A stretch of 12,724 bases of DNA from an uncultured Alistipes sp. (GCA_900550925.1 URTU01000055.1:1-12724); one strand, 5' to 3'; shown: positions 3,924-11,460, counted from the first letter of the stretch. Notes: generated from the letters alone by a model not told the origin. Program-made: numbers and translations.

Positions 3924-5921
3924 ATGGAATCCCGCAATGCGACATCCGAAGCCAAGATGCTCGACACGCTGCGCCGATACTGGGGCTACGATACCTTCCG
4001 CCCCATGCAGCAGCGCGCCATCGAGTCGGTCCTGGCCGGTCACGACACTCTGGTACTGATGCCGACCGGTGCCGGCAAGTCGATCATATACCAGCTCCCG
4101 ACACTCATGCGCGAGGGTTTGTGCATCGTCGTCACGCCGCTCATCGCACTCATGAAGGATCAGGTCGACCGGCTGCGGAGACGTTCGATTGCCGCCGCCA
4201 TGGTGCATTCGGGACTATCGCCGCGCCAGATCGACATCACACTCGACAACTGCGTCTACGGCGACATCAAGTTCCTCTATCTGGCGCCCGAGCGGCTCGC
4301 TTCGGAGGCGTTGCGGCTGCGGTTGCAGAAGATGAATGTCTCGCTGCTGGCCGTCGACGAGGCACACTGCATCTCGCAGTGGGGCTACGACTTCCGGCCG
4401 TCATACCTGCGCATAGCCGAGATCCGGCGGATGATCCCCGACACTCCGGTGCTCGCACTGACCGCCTCGGCAACCGAAACCGTTGCCGAAGACATAATGG
4501 ACAAGTTGAAGTTCGGGTCGCGGACGATCCTCCGGAGCAGTTTCGCACGCAGCAACCTGCAATATGCCGTCCGGCATGTCGACGACAAGGACAACCAACT
4601 GCTGCGGATCGTGAACAATGTCGCCGGAACGGGAATCGTTTATGTCCGCACGCGCGAGGGGGCCGAACGTGTCTCCGAGATGCTCAACGACAACGGTATA
4701 AAGGCAGATTTCTACCACGGCGGGCTGGGGCATGCCGAACGGGAGATGCGCCAGAACGACTGGGTCGGCGGCCGCACGCGGGTTATCGTGGCGACCAATG
4801 CCTTCGGAATGGGCATCGACAAGGCCGACGTGCGGTTTGTGGTGCACTACTCGATGTGCGATTCGCTCGAGGAGTACTACCAGGAGGCGGGGCGTGCAGG
4901 ACGTGACGGGCGGCGGGCCTATGCCGTACTGCTGGTGTCGCCCGACGACCGCGGACGCATCGAACGGCGCATCGAGAGCGAGTTCCCGTCGATCGAAACC
5001 ATCAAACGCTGTTACGAAGCGGTCTGCAACTACCTTCAGGTTGCGATCGGCGACGGGGCCGGCGCCACCTTCTCGTTCAACATCCACGACTTCTGCCGGC
5101 GGTACTCGATCTACCACGGCACGGCGGTCAATGTCTTCAAGCTGCTGCAGCAGAACGGCTACATGACACTGACCGACGAGATGGAGAACCCGTCGCGGAT
5201 ACTCTTCTGCGTCAGCCGCGACGACCTCTACAGGATCCGCGTCGAGCGCAACGACCTGGACCAGCTCATACGCACCATATTGCGGCTGTACGACCGTGTC
5301 TTCAACGAGTTCCGGCCCATAGACGAGGGTGAGATCGCCGCTGCGAGCGGATACACGCCCGAACGGGTACACGAATTGCTGAAGAAGCTCTGGCAGATGC
5401 ACATCATACGTTACATACCGTCGAACCGTTCGCCGCTGCTCTACTTCGACGAGGAACGGCTTCCGCTGGAGGACCTGCACATAGCACCCGAAACCTACCA
5501 GCGCCGGAAGCGGATGTCTCTCGAAAGATACGAGGGTATGCTTCGCTACGCCTTCAACGACACGACGTGCCGCAGCCGGATCCTCGAAGAGTATTTCGGG
5601 GGTGCGGACGCAAAGGATTGCGGCATCTGCGACGTATGTCTGGAGCGGCGCCGCAGTGGCAATATCCACTCCGCCGCTACCGCCGACAACGCCGAATCAG
5701 CCGCAGGAGAGATCCGTAGCGCATCTGCCGCCGGCTCGGGAAGCGCCGTCGACCGGCACCAGGTTCTGGAAGCCATACGCCGTCACCCGCACCCCGACAT
5801 CCGCAGCATAACGTCGCACTTTGCCGGTGACCCGAAATACATTACCGGCCTGATAGACGAGTTGCTGGCCGACGGCAAAATTTCGATCGACAAAAGCGGT
5901 TTTATCACCATAAATCGGTAA
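3924..5921 (+). CDS. recQ: RecQ-family ATP-dependent DNA helicase, variant layout without HRDC
   Basis: This 665-aa SF2 helicase unwinds DNA 3'-5' in repair and recombination. Motif 0 is FRPMQQ (25-30), Walker A PTGAGKS (47-53), Walker B DEAH (145-148) with the RecQ aromatic-rich loop CISQWGYDFRPSY, motif III ALTASAT, motif V TNAFGMGIDKADVRF, and motif VI QEAGRAGRDGR (320-330). The zinc cysteines are Cys549, 566, 569 and 572, the same spacing as E. coli RecQ 380/397/400/403. However, about 200 residues with winged-helix-like segments lie between the helicase core and this site, against about 40 in E. coli. After the zinc site come an Ala/Ser-rich linker and a short winged-helix-like end (about 610-665) in place of HRDC. 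The start could be ATG 3924 or ATG 3957 (MLDTLRRYWG); the second matches the usual RecQ N-terminus and the promoter better. Confidence 0.93.
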   Translation: MESRNATSEAKMLDTLRRYWGYDTFRPMQQRAIESVLAGHDTLVLMPTGAGKSIIYQLPTLMREGLCIVVTPLIALMKDQVDRLRRRSIAAAMVHSGLSPRQIDITLDNCVYGDIKFLYLAPERLASEALRLRLQKMNVSLLAVDEAHCISQWGYDFRPSYLRIAEIRRMIPDTPVLALTASATETVAEDIMDKLKFGSRTILRSSFARSNLQYAVRHVDDKDNQLLRIVNNVAGTGIVYVRTREGAERVSEMLNDNGIKADFYHGGLGHAEREMRQNDWVGGRTRVIVATNAFGMGIDKADVRFVVHYSMCDSLEEYYQEAGRAGRDGRRAYAVLLVSPDDRGRIERRIESEFPSIETIKRCYEAVCNYLQVAIGDGAGATFSFNIHDFCRRYSIYHGTAVNVFKLLQQNGYMTLTDEMENPSRILFCVSRDDLYRIRVERNDLDQLIRTILRLYDRVFNEFRPIDEGEIAAASGYTPERVHELLKKLWQMHIIRYIPSNRSPLLYFDEERLPLEDLHIAPETYQRRKRMSLERYEGMLRYAFNDTTCRSRILEEYFGGADAKDCGICDVCLERRRSGNIHSAATADNAESAAGEIRSASAAGSGSAVDRHQVLEAIRRHPHPDIRSITSHFAGDPKYITGLIDELLADGKISIDKSGFITINR

Positions 5922-5926
5922 CTTTG
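5919..5926 (+). promoter_or_regulatory. Promoter -7 box overlapping the recQ stop codon
   Basis: TAACTTTG fits TAnnTTTG, and its first three bases are the recQ stop codon TAA. The start should be near 5931, 8-11 nt before the ATG pair at 5939/5942. No TTTG is seen at 19-21 bp upstream, so strength is uncertain. It would allow the exonuclease-rlmI-fkbM unit to be expressed apart from recQ. Confidence 0.6.
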
Positions 5927-5938
5927 CACAAATTTACC

Positions 5939-6859
5939 ATGATGGACGCAGAAGTTCTCTTTTCACCTACAATCTCCAACGAACAGTTGGCCGTATTGCC
6001 TACGATACATTTCGACGGCGAGATCGTCATCGTCGAAACCGAGAAACTTCTGCTCGAAGCATGCGAATACCTCAGCCACCAACCGGTCATAGGTTTCGAT
6101 ACCGAATCGCGACCCTCGTTCAAGGCCGGCGTGACAAACAAGGTGGCCCTGCTGCAACTCTCGTCACCCGAACGCTGCTACCTGATCCGGTTGTGCCGCG
6201 TGCCGATGAAACGTCCGCTGCTGCGGCTGCTCGAAAGCCGGCAGACAATCAAGGTCGGAACCGATGTGGCCGGCGACATACGCGCACTCAATCAGTTGAG
6301 ACACTTCCGCGCCGGCGGTTTCGTCGACCTCCAGGCCCTCGCCCCGCAATGGGGCATCGAAGAGAAGAGCCTCCGCAAACTCTCAGCCATCACCCTCGGC
6401 AAACGGGTTTCGAAGGCGCAGCGCCTCAGCAACTGGGAGGCGACACGGCTTACGCAGCAACAGTTGAGTTATGCTGCGACCGATGCATGGGTCTGCCTTG
6501 AGATTCTCAAGACGCTCTCATCCGCGCCCAAACTGTTCGACAACGCAGTAACACCCGATACCGCTACGACATCTGACGGGAGTGCAGACACACTGGGCTC
6601 GCAACCGGAAACAGCCGGCAATACCGGCAACAGTGCCTCGACAGCCAAGGGTAGCAATCCGTCTCCCCGACGCCGCAAACGTCCTGCCGCCACGAAGTCC
6701 GAAAAGGCTCCGCAACGCCGGGCGACTGACGGGGCCACGCCAGACGATACCGCTGCAACCGCCCGTGAAGAGCGTAAGAAATCCACCCGCAGCCACACAC
6801 GGCGCCGTTACCGCAGAGGTCCCGCAGCTGAACCAGAACAATCCGAACCGACGAAATAG
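5939..6859 (+). CDS. DEDDy 3'-5' exonuclease (RNase D / WRN exonuclease-like)
   Basis: This 306-aa protein has an exonuclease domain at about residues 35-195 and a long tail. Motif I is FDTE (Asp54, Glu56), motif II VGTDVAGDIRAL (Asp109, Asp113), and motif III YAATDAW (Tyr178, Asp182). These give all four metal-binding acids and the tyrosine of the DEDDy class, so it should be active. The tail (about 196-306) is low in complexity: first Thr/Ser/Ala/Gly-rich, then basic with SPRRRKRP and SHTRRRYRRG, probably disordered and nucleic-acid binding. An upstream in-frame TTG (5924) lies inside the promoter box, so I use ATG 5939; ATG 5942 is equally possible. It follows recQ directly and precedes rlmI by 12 bp. 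Whether the substrate is DNA or RNA is open. Confidence 0.9.
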   Translation: MMDAEVLFSPTISNEQLAVLPTIHFDGEIVIVETEKLLLEACEYLSHQPVIGFDTESRPSFKAGVTNKVALLQLSSPERCYLIRLCRVPMKRPLLRLLESRQTIKVGTDVAGDIRALNQLRHFRAGGFVDLQALAPQWGIEEKSLRKLSAITLGKRVSKAQRLSNWEATRLTQQQLSYAATDAWVCLEILKTLSSAPKLFDNAVTPDTATTSDGSADTLGSQPETAGNTGNSASTAKGSNPSPRRRKRPAATKSEKAPQRRATDGATPDDTAATAREERKKSTRSHTRRRYRRGPAAEPEQSEPTK

Positions 6860-6871
6860 AGACCAAGAACA

Positions 6872-8068
6872 ATGTACGCCCAAATATTTCTGAAACGAGG
6901 CAAAGAGGAGTCGCTTCTGCGGCGCCACCCGTGGATCTTCTCGGGAGCCATCGAATATATCCGCTCGGACCGCGACCGCATTACCGAGGGCGAAATCGTG
7001 GATGTCTACACCAAAAGCGGTGATTTCATCGCCCGCGGCCACTACCAGATCGGCTCGATCGCCGTCCGCGTACTCACCTTCGAGCAGGAGCCCATCGACC
7101 AGCAATGGTGGGACCGTCACATCGCCGGAGCCTATGAGATGCGCCGTGCCATCGGGATGATCGACAACCCCTCGACAACCTGCTACCGCCTGATCCATGG
7201 CGAAGGGGATTCGCTGCCGGGACTGGTGGTCGACATCTACGCCTCAACAGCCGTCATACAGTGCCACAGCATAGGCATGTTCCGCAGCCGCAAGGAGATC
7301 GCCGAGTCGATCCGCAAGATCTACGGCGACCGCATTACGGCCATATACGACAAGAGCGCCCAGACACTTCCGTTCAATGCCCGTATCGATACGGTCGACT
7401 CGTATCTCTACGGGAAGCTGTCGGCAGATTCGCAGACGGTGCTCGAGAACGGGAACCGATTCCTGATCAACTGGGAGAAGGGCCAGAAGACCGGCTTCTT
7501 CATTGACCAGCGGGCCAACCGAGAACTCGTACGCCACTACTCTGCCGGCCGCACCGTACTCAACACCTTCTGTTATACGGGAGGCTTTTCGGTCTACGCC
7601 ATGGCCGGCGGTGCAAAGGAGGTCGTTTCGGTCGACAGTTCGGAACGGGCCGTAGAACTCGCCGTCGAAAACATGAAACTCAATTTCGGAGATGCGGTCC
7701 GACACACGGCTTTTGCCGTTGACGCATTCGACTACCTGCAGGGCATCGACAACCGGTTTGATCTGATAATCCTCGATCCGCCGGCCTTCGCCAAACACCA
7801 TAAGGTCCTCGGCAATGCCATGCAGGGATACAAAAAACTCAATGCGCGTGCGCTGTCGCAGATCAAGAGCGGCGGAATACTCTTTACGTTCAGCTGTTCG
7901 CAGGCCGTCAGCCGCGACCTGTTCCGCACGACGGTCTTCTCGGCTGCAGCGATCGCCGGCCGAAAGGTTTCGATCCTGCACCAGCTCTCCCAGCCCGCCG
8001 ACCACCCGATAAACATCTACCATCCCGAAGGCGAATACCTCAAGGGACTGGTTCTATATGTCGAATAA
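6872..8068 (+). CDS. rlmI: Class I SAM-dependent 23S rRNA (cytosine-C5) methyltransferase, RlmI-like
   Basis: This 398-aa protein is the normal length for RlmI (COG1092). It has an N-terminal PUA domain (about 2-80, with LRRHPWIFSGAIE), a linking domain, then a Rossmann methyltransferase with SAM motif I NTFCYTGGFSVYAM from residue 231, motif IV LDPPAF with Asp302, and motif VI FSCS with Cys342. E. coli RlmI makes m5C1962 in 23S rRNA; the same target is likely but unproven here, as related proteins (RlmK domain) modify other sites. It lies 12 bp after the exonuclease gene and 18 bp before fkbM and looks cotranscribed with both. Confidence 0.93.
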   Translation: MYAQIFLKRGKEESLLRRHPWIFSGAIEYIRSDRDRITEGEIVDVYTKSGDFIARGHYQIGSIAVRVLTFEQEPIDQQWWDRHIAGAYEMRRAIGMIDNPSTTCYRLIHGEGDSLPGLVVDIYASTAVIQCHSIGMFRSRKEIAESIRKIYGDRITAIYDKSAQTLPFNARIDTVDSYLYGKLSADSQTVLENGNRFLINWEKGQKTGFFIDQRANRELVRHYSAGRTVLNTFCYTGGFSVYAMAGGAKEVVSVDSSERAVELAVENMKLNFGDAVRHTAFAVDAFDYLQGIDNRFDLIILDPPAFAKHHKVLGNAMQGYKKLNARALSQIKSGGILFTFSCSQAVSRDLFRTTVFSAAAIAGRKVSILHQLSQPADHPINIYHPEGEYLKGLVLYVE

Positions 8069-8086
8069 TATAATCCGAACTGTATC

Positions 8087-8905
8087 ATGAAAATGTCAGT
8101 AAAGAAGGCTCTGGCCGACATTTACACCTCCGTGATGAGCCGCCCGGCCATGCAGCCCCTGAACGAGGCGATGCTCAAGTTTACGCTCTATGCCATGGGC
8201 ATCGGGTACTCCGAGGAGAGCGACCGAAACGGCGAACGGCGCTGGCTCGACCTTCTGCACCGGCAACTGAATGCTGCCGGAAGATCCCGTCCGGTCATCT
8301 TCGACGTGGGCGCAAACATCGGAGAGTATACTCGTCAGATCGCTTCGGTATTCGGCGACAGCGTCGAGATACATGCTTTCGAGCCCGCCCGCATCACATT
8401 CGAGCGCCTGCGCGAACATACCGCCTCTCTTGCCGCCTCGATACATTACAACTGTGCCGGTATCGGCCGCAGTACAGGCAGCGCAACGCTCTATTCCGAC
8501 GGTGACGGTTCGACGCTGGCCTCGCTCCATCCGCGCGACCTCGAACGTTTCGACCGTACGATGGACCGCACCGAAATGATCGAAATCACGACCGTCGACG
8601 ACTATTGTGCGCATCAGGGCATCGACCATATCGACCTGCTGAAGCTCGATATCGAGGGCAACGAGTACGATGCCCTATGCGGAGCCTCGCGGATGATTTC
8701 CGAACGGCGGATCGACTGCATACAGTTCGAGTTCGGCAGTACGACCTTGGCGGCACACGTCTCGTTCCACGATCTCTACACTCTGCTGAAGCCGGAGTTC
8801 GATGTGTACCGGCTTCTGAAACGCGGCATGCGGCGCATCGACCGCTACCGTGAGACCGACGAGATATTCATGTATCAGAATCTGGTAGCCCTCCGGCGCC
8901 GGTAG
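8087..8905 (+). CDS. FkbM-family SAM-dependent methyltransferase
   Basis: This 272-aa protein has the FkbM pattern: SAM motif I IFDVGANIGEYT (71-82), an acidic residue closing the next strand in HAFEP (Glu99), and the family signature LLKLDIEGNEYDAL near residue 185. There is no signal peptide. FkbM proteins O-methylate varied substrates such as sugars or polyketides, so the target cannot be told. ATG 8087 and ATG 8093 (MSVKKALAD) are both possible starts. It is the last gene of the unit and is followed by a purine-rich stretch and the terminator at 9091-9136. Confidence 0.88.
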   Translation: MKMSVKKALADIYTSVMSRPAMQPLNEAMLKFTLYAMGIGYSEESDRNGERRWLDLLHRQLNAAGRSRPVIFDVGANIGEYTRQIASVFGDSVEIHAFEPARITFERLREHTASLAASIHYNCAGIGRSTGSATLYSDGDGSTLASLHPRDLERFDRTMDRTEMIEITTVDDYCAHQGIDHIDLLKLDIEGNEYDALCGASRMISERRIDCIQFEFGSTTLAAHVSFHDLYTLLKPEFDVYRLLKRGMRRIDRYRETDEIFMYQNLVALRRR

Positions 8906-9090
8906 AGGCATCCTGACAACGGTCAGCAACGCGCCACAAACCAACAGGCAGAACGAGAGAGGGGGGGGAGAAAATAAACAAAAAAGAAAAATATAAAAGT
9001 CCTGTAAAGATCGGTGTCGCAGGTTTCGGGAACGTTTACCCGCCACCGCATGCAAGTCCCGACACCCGCACACCACTTCTTAAATACACC
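8906..9090. other. Non-coding stretch with purine tract and long inverted repeat
   Basis: No gene is seen. From about 8950 to 9000 the plus strand is almost all A and G, including eight Gs in a row (8961-8968). A perfect 7-bp inverted repeat GGTGTCG (9013-9019) / CGACACC (9060-9066) encloses 40 nt and could be the base of a structured RNA just before the terminator. No TAnnTTTG box is found here on the plus strand, so any RNA would come from read-through of fkbM. Confidence 0.4.
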
Positions 9091-9136
9091 AAACCGAGTG
9101 CAGCCGCGTAAAAAGACGCTCCGCACTCGGTTTTTT
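9091..9136. terminator. Terminator between fkbM and the convergent hydrolase gene
   Basis: Perfect 11-bp arms AAACCGAGTGC (9091-9101) and GCACTCGGTTT (9123-9133) enclose a second stem GCGT/ACGC (9106-9109 with 9116-9119), with a T6 run to 9136 on the plus strand. It lies between two convergent genes. The minus-strand U-run is shorter (TTT, then GG), so it is stronger for the plus-strand operon. Confidence 0.92.
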
Positions 9137-9205
9137 CAATCCCTTGCCGGCAACGGCCGCGTCAGCAACCATCCCCAACCGCATGCCCGGCATTGTGATG
9201 TGGAA

Positions 9206-9994
9206 CTACTCCATCGGCCGTACCCGAACCTCCGTAATATCCTTCACCTCCTCGACCAGCCGGTCCATGTCGGTCTTCTCCTCGACCTGTCCGTAGTGGT
9301 AGGGGTAGAATATCCGTGGCTTGATAGCCTTCACGGCCTCGACCGCCTGATCAACCGTCATCGTATAGGGCTGGTTCACCGGCAGGAAGGCTATATCGAT
9401 ATCCTTCATGGCCATCATCTCTGGGGTATTCTCGCTGTCCCCGGCAATGTAAACGCGCGTACCGCCCAGCGTCAGCAGATAACCGTTGTCGCGTCCGCCG
9501 GCCGGATGGAAGTTTTCGTGTCCCGGGGTAAAGTTGTATGCCGGAACCGCCTCGACAATCATATCGTCGGCCAGACGCAACGTATCGCCGTTTGCCATCA
9601 CCTCACCGTAACCGAGCGCCGCCGCCGATACGGCATTGCAGATCACCCGTGTTTCAGGCTTCGAGAGCATCGCCACCACAGCCGTATCGAGGTGGTCGTA
9701 ATGGTCGTGCGTCACCAATATGAAATCGGCCTTTGGTTCACCCGAGTAGTCGGCATTCTCACCCACCGGGTCGATCTGGAACCACTTTCCGCCATACGAT
9801 ACCGCCAGCGATGAATGGCCATAGAATCTGAAAATCATCTCCTGACCGTTCGCAGCCTTGATCGTATCCTGCGGATAGGTCGAAACTTCCGTCACGGTTG
9901 TCTGGGTTTCGGCACTCTTCCGTCCGCCGCCGCATGCCGTAGCCACACAGAGTGTGAACAACGACAAGATTACAAATCCAAAAATTCGCTTCAT
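9206..9994 (-). CDS. Metallo-beta-lactamase-fold hydrolase, lipoprotein (UlaG-like)
   Basis: This 262-aa protein has a signal peptide ending ATAC (Cys21), a probable but weak lipobox. The metal-site motif HDHYDH (His96, His98, Asp100, His101) follows FILVT. A later GDSENTPEM holds the bridging Asp, and PYHYGQ holds a last His ligand. With FRFYGHSSLAV at the front this fits the UlaG-like branch, which includes lactonases and phosphodiesterases; the substrate is unknown. The frame extends to a TTG at 10003, but ATG 9994 (MKRIFGFVIL) gives a normal signal peptide. It is a single gene with its own promoter (10101-10131) and a UTR of about 100 nt. Confidence 0.88.
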   Translation of the reverse strand: MKRIFGFVILSLFTLCVATACGGGRKSAETQTTVTEVSTYPQDTIKAANGQEMIFRFYGHSSLAVSYGGKWFQIDPVGENADYSGEPKADFILVTHDHYDHLDTAVVAMLSKPETRVICNAVSAAALGYGEVMANGDTLRLADDMIVEAVPAYNFTPGHENFHPAGGRDNGYLLTLGGTRVYIAGDSENTPEMMAMKDIDIAFLPVNQPYTMTVDQAVEAVKAIKPRIFYPYHYGQVEEKTDMDRLVEEVKDITEVRVRPME

Positions 9995-10100
9995 AATAAA
10001 CAAAAATGTTTTTATCGTCGCACCCGACCGCTCTCAGGGCACCTGACCAGCAGTCATGCCCTCCGGATCGGTTACGAGCATAGTTAATACTGTCTTGTTA

Positions 10101-10131
10101 CAAAGGTAGGCAAATTACACATTATTCCAAA
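10101..10131 (-). promoter_or_regulatory. Promoter of the hydrolase gene
   Basis: On the minus strand, TTTG (10131-10128), 19 nt and TACCTTTG (10108-10101) are a perfect Bacteroidetes promoter. The start should be near 10096, giving a UTR of about 100 nt. That UTR contains a 6-bp inverted repeat AGGGCA/TGCCCT (10036-10041 with 10057-10062). Confidence 0.85.
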
Positions 10132-10271
10132 AGTCGGCCGGCAACTGTTGCCTTTTTCCGACATGACGGGCATTCTGTCCACAATCTTCTCTACTCCTAT
10201 CCAAATATTTTTTTCCGCCGCTGTTCGACAACTCGAACGGTACAGAAATCGGCTCTTCCACGCGTCCCGAC
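10132..10271. other. Spacer between hydrolase promoter and aro operon terminator
   Basis: No gene, clear promoter or repeat is seen. A 68-codon minus-strand ORF crosses it, but it runs into the hydrolase promoter and through the terminator and has no recognisable product. The whole gap from 9995 to 10392 therefore holds only one promoter with its UTR, one terminator and this spacer. Confidence 0.5.
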
Positions 10272-10316
10272 AAATAAAAATTACGATTGCCGGGACTTTC
10301 CGCCGACAACCGTAAT
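10272..10316 (-). terminator. Terminator of the aromatic amino acid operon
   Basis: A 14-bp stem, 10280-10293 with 10303-10316, encloses a 9-nt loop. On the plus strand it has two mismatches, but in the minus-strand RNA both become G-U wobbles, so it is fully paired only in that transcript. The minus strand then reads TTTTATTTG (10279-10271). It lies 77 nt after the DAHP synthase stop codon, as expected for this operon. Confidence 0.8.
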
Positions 10317-10392
10317 ACCATTATACTCCGGGATCATTTCTCCTGCGGGCACTGATGTCTGAACAGAGACCGAAGCTCCCGCACAACTCTTC

Positions 10393-11460
10393 TCAACCGT
10401 TCATGATACGGTTCTGATGTTCGATACTCTCGATGTGAATCGCCTCGAGCACCGTCCGCAGGAAATCCTCGCTCAACTGCAGTTTGTCGGCCTGCGCAAG
10501 CACACGGTCAACGATGCTGGCCCAACGCCCGCTCTGCAGAATCACCACATCGTTGTCACGCTTCACCCGACCGATATTGTCGGCGATGGCCATACGGCGG
10601 CTGAGCAGGTCGAAGATCTCGGAGTCGATTTGGTCGATCTGGTCGCGGTAACGTCCCAGAGCCTGAAGGTATTCGGGATCGTCGCTGCGGGTCGAACGCC
10701 AGTTGATCGAGCGAATCATGTCGCCCAACGCCTCCGGCTCCAACTGCTGCGAGGCATCGCTCCAAGCCTCCTCGGGGCAGATATGGCTCTCGACGATCAG
10801 ACCGTCATAGTTGAGGTCGGCAGCCTTCTGCGACACCTCCTGCAGATACTCCCGGCAACCGCATATGTGCGACGGGTCGCAGATCATCATCATATCGGGA
10901 TAGAGGCTCTGCATCTCCAGCGCCAGGTGCCACATCGGGTCGTTGCGGTAGCGGCCGCGGCCGGCAACCGAAAATCCGCGGTGTATCAGACCGATGTTCT
11001 CGCGCGGGACGCCAGCCTTCATGAATCGCGCCACGGCACCGGCCCACAGCGCCACATCGGGATTCATCGGGTTCTTTATCAACACCTTGGCATCACTGCC
11101 GGCAACGGCATCGGCAATCTCCTGCACCAGGAACGGATTGACCGTCGTGCGGGCACCGATCCAGAGAATGTCAACCCCGAACTCCAGCGAACTCTCGACA
11201 TGTTTTGCCGAAGCCACCTCGGTAGCGATCGGCAGTCCGGTAATGCGGCGTGCCTCGGCCATCCACACAAGGCCCTTCAGTCCGACACCCTCGAAGGTTC
11301 CGGGTTTTGTACGCGGTTTCCAGATACCGGCCCGCAGCACGTCAACAACGCCCTGCGCAGCCAGACGGCGGCATGTTTCGATAGTCTGTTCTTCGGTTTC
11401 GGCGCTGCACGGCCCCGAAATGATCAGCGGGCGTTTCTCTCCCAGTTTGAATTCACTCAT
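10393..11460 (-). CDS. Bifunctional DAHP synthase / chorismate mutase (C-terminal AroQ)
   Basis: This 355-aa protein joins two shikimate enzymes. Residues 1-255 are a type I-beta DAHP synthase (PEP + erythrose 4-phosphate): ISGPCSAE with metal ligand Cys18, WKPRTKPGTFEG (48-58), IGARTT, IKNPMNPD, HRGF, CDPSHICG, and VESH with His226. Residues about 262-350 are an AroQ chorismate mutase (chorismate to prephenate), with Arg272, Arg289 and Lys300 lining up with E. coli Arg11, Arg28 and Lys39. Bacillus has the mutase at the N-terminus; the reverse order seen here is known from Porphyromonas and Prevotella, where the mutase is tied to allosteric control of the synthase. It lies 21 bp after tyrA and ends the operon. 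Confidence 0.95.
   Translation of the reverse strand: MSEFKLGEKRPLIISGPCSAETEEQTIETCRRLAAQGVVDVLRAGIWKPRTKPGTFEGVGLKGLVWMAEARRITGLPIATEVASAKHVESSLEFGVDILWIGARTTVNPFLVQEIADAVAGSDAKVLIKNPMNPDVALWAGAVARFMKAGVPRENIGLIHRGFSVAGRGRYRNDPMWHLALEMQSLYPDMMMICDPSHICGCREYLQEVSQKAADLNYDGLIVESHICPEEAWSDASQQLEPEALGDMIRSINWRSTRSDDPEYLQALGRYRDQIDQIDSEIFDLLSRRMAIADNIGRVKRDNDVVILQSGRWASIVDRVLAQADKLQLSEDFLRTVLEAIHIESIEHQNRIMNG

Noticed and set aside
3830..4906. 358-codon open frame on the plus strand overlapping recQ
   Set aside because: Out-of-frame shadow of recQ; Arg/Ala-rich translation without any recognisable fold.
4401..5669. 422-codon open frame on the minus strand
   Set aside because: Antisense to recQ, whose motifs are complete through this region; no motif of its own.
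5924..5938. TTG start for the exonuclease
   Set aside because: It lies within the TAACTTTG promoter box; ATG 5939/5942 are better.
9014..9814. 266-codon open frame on the plus strand
   Set aside because: Passes through the terminator at 9091-9136 and lies antisense to the metallo-beta-lactamase-fold gene, which has clear catalytic motifs.
10115..10321. 68-codon minus-strand open frame
   Set aside because: Starts at the aro terminator and runs into the hydrolase promoter; no motif or promoter of its own.
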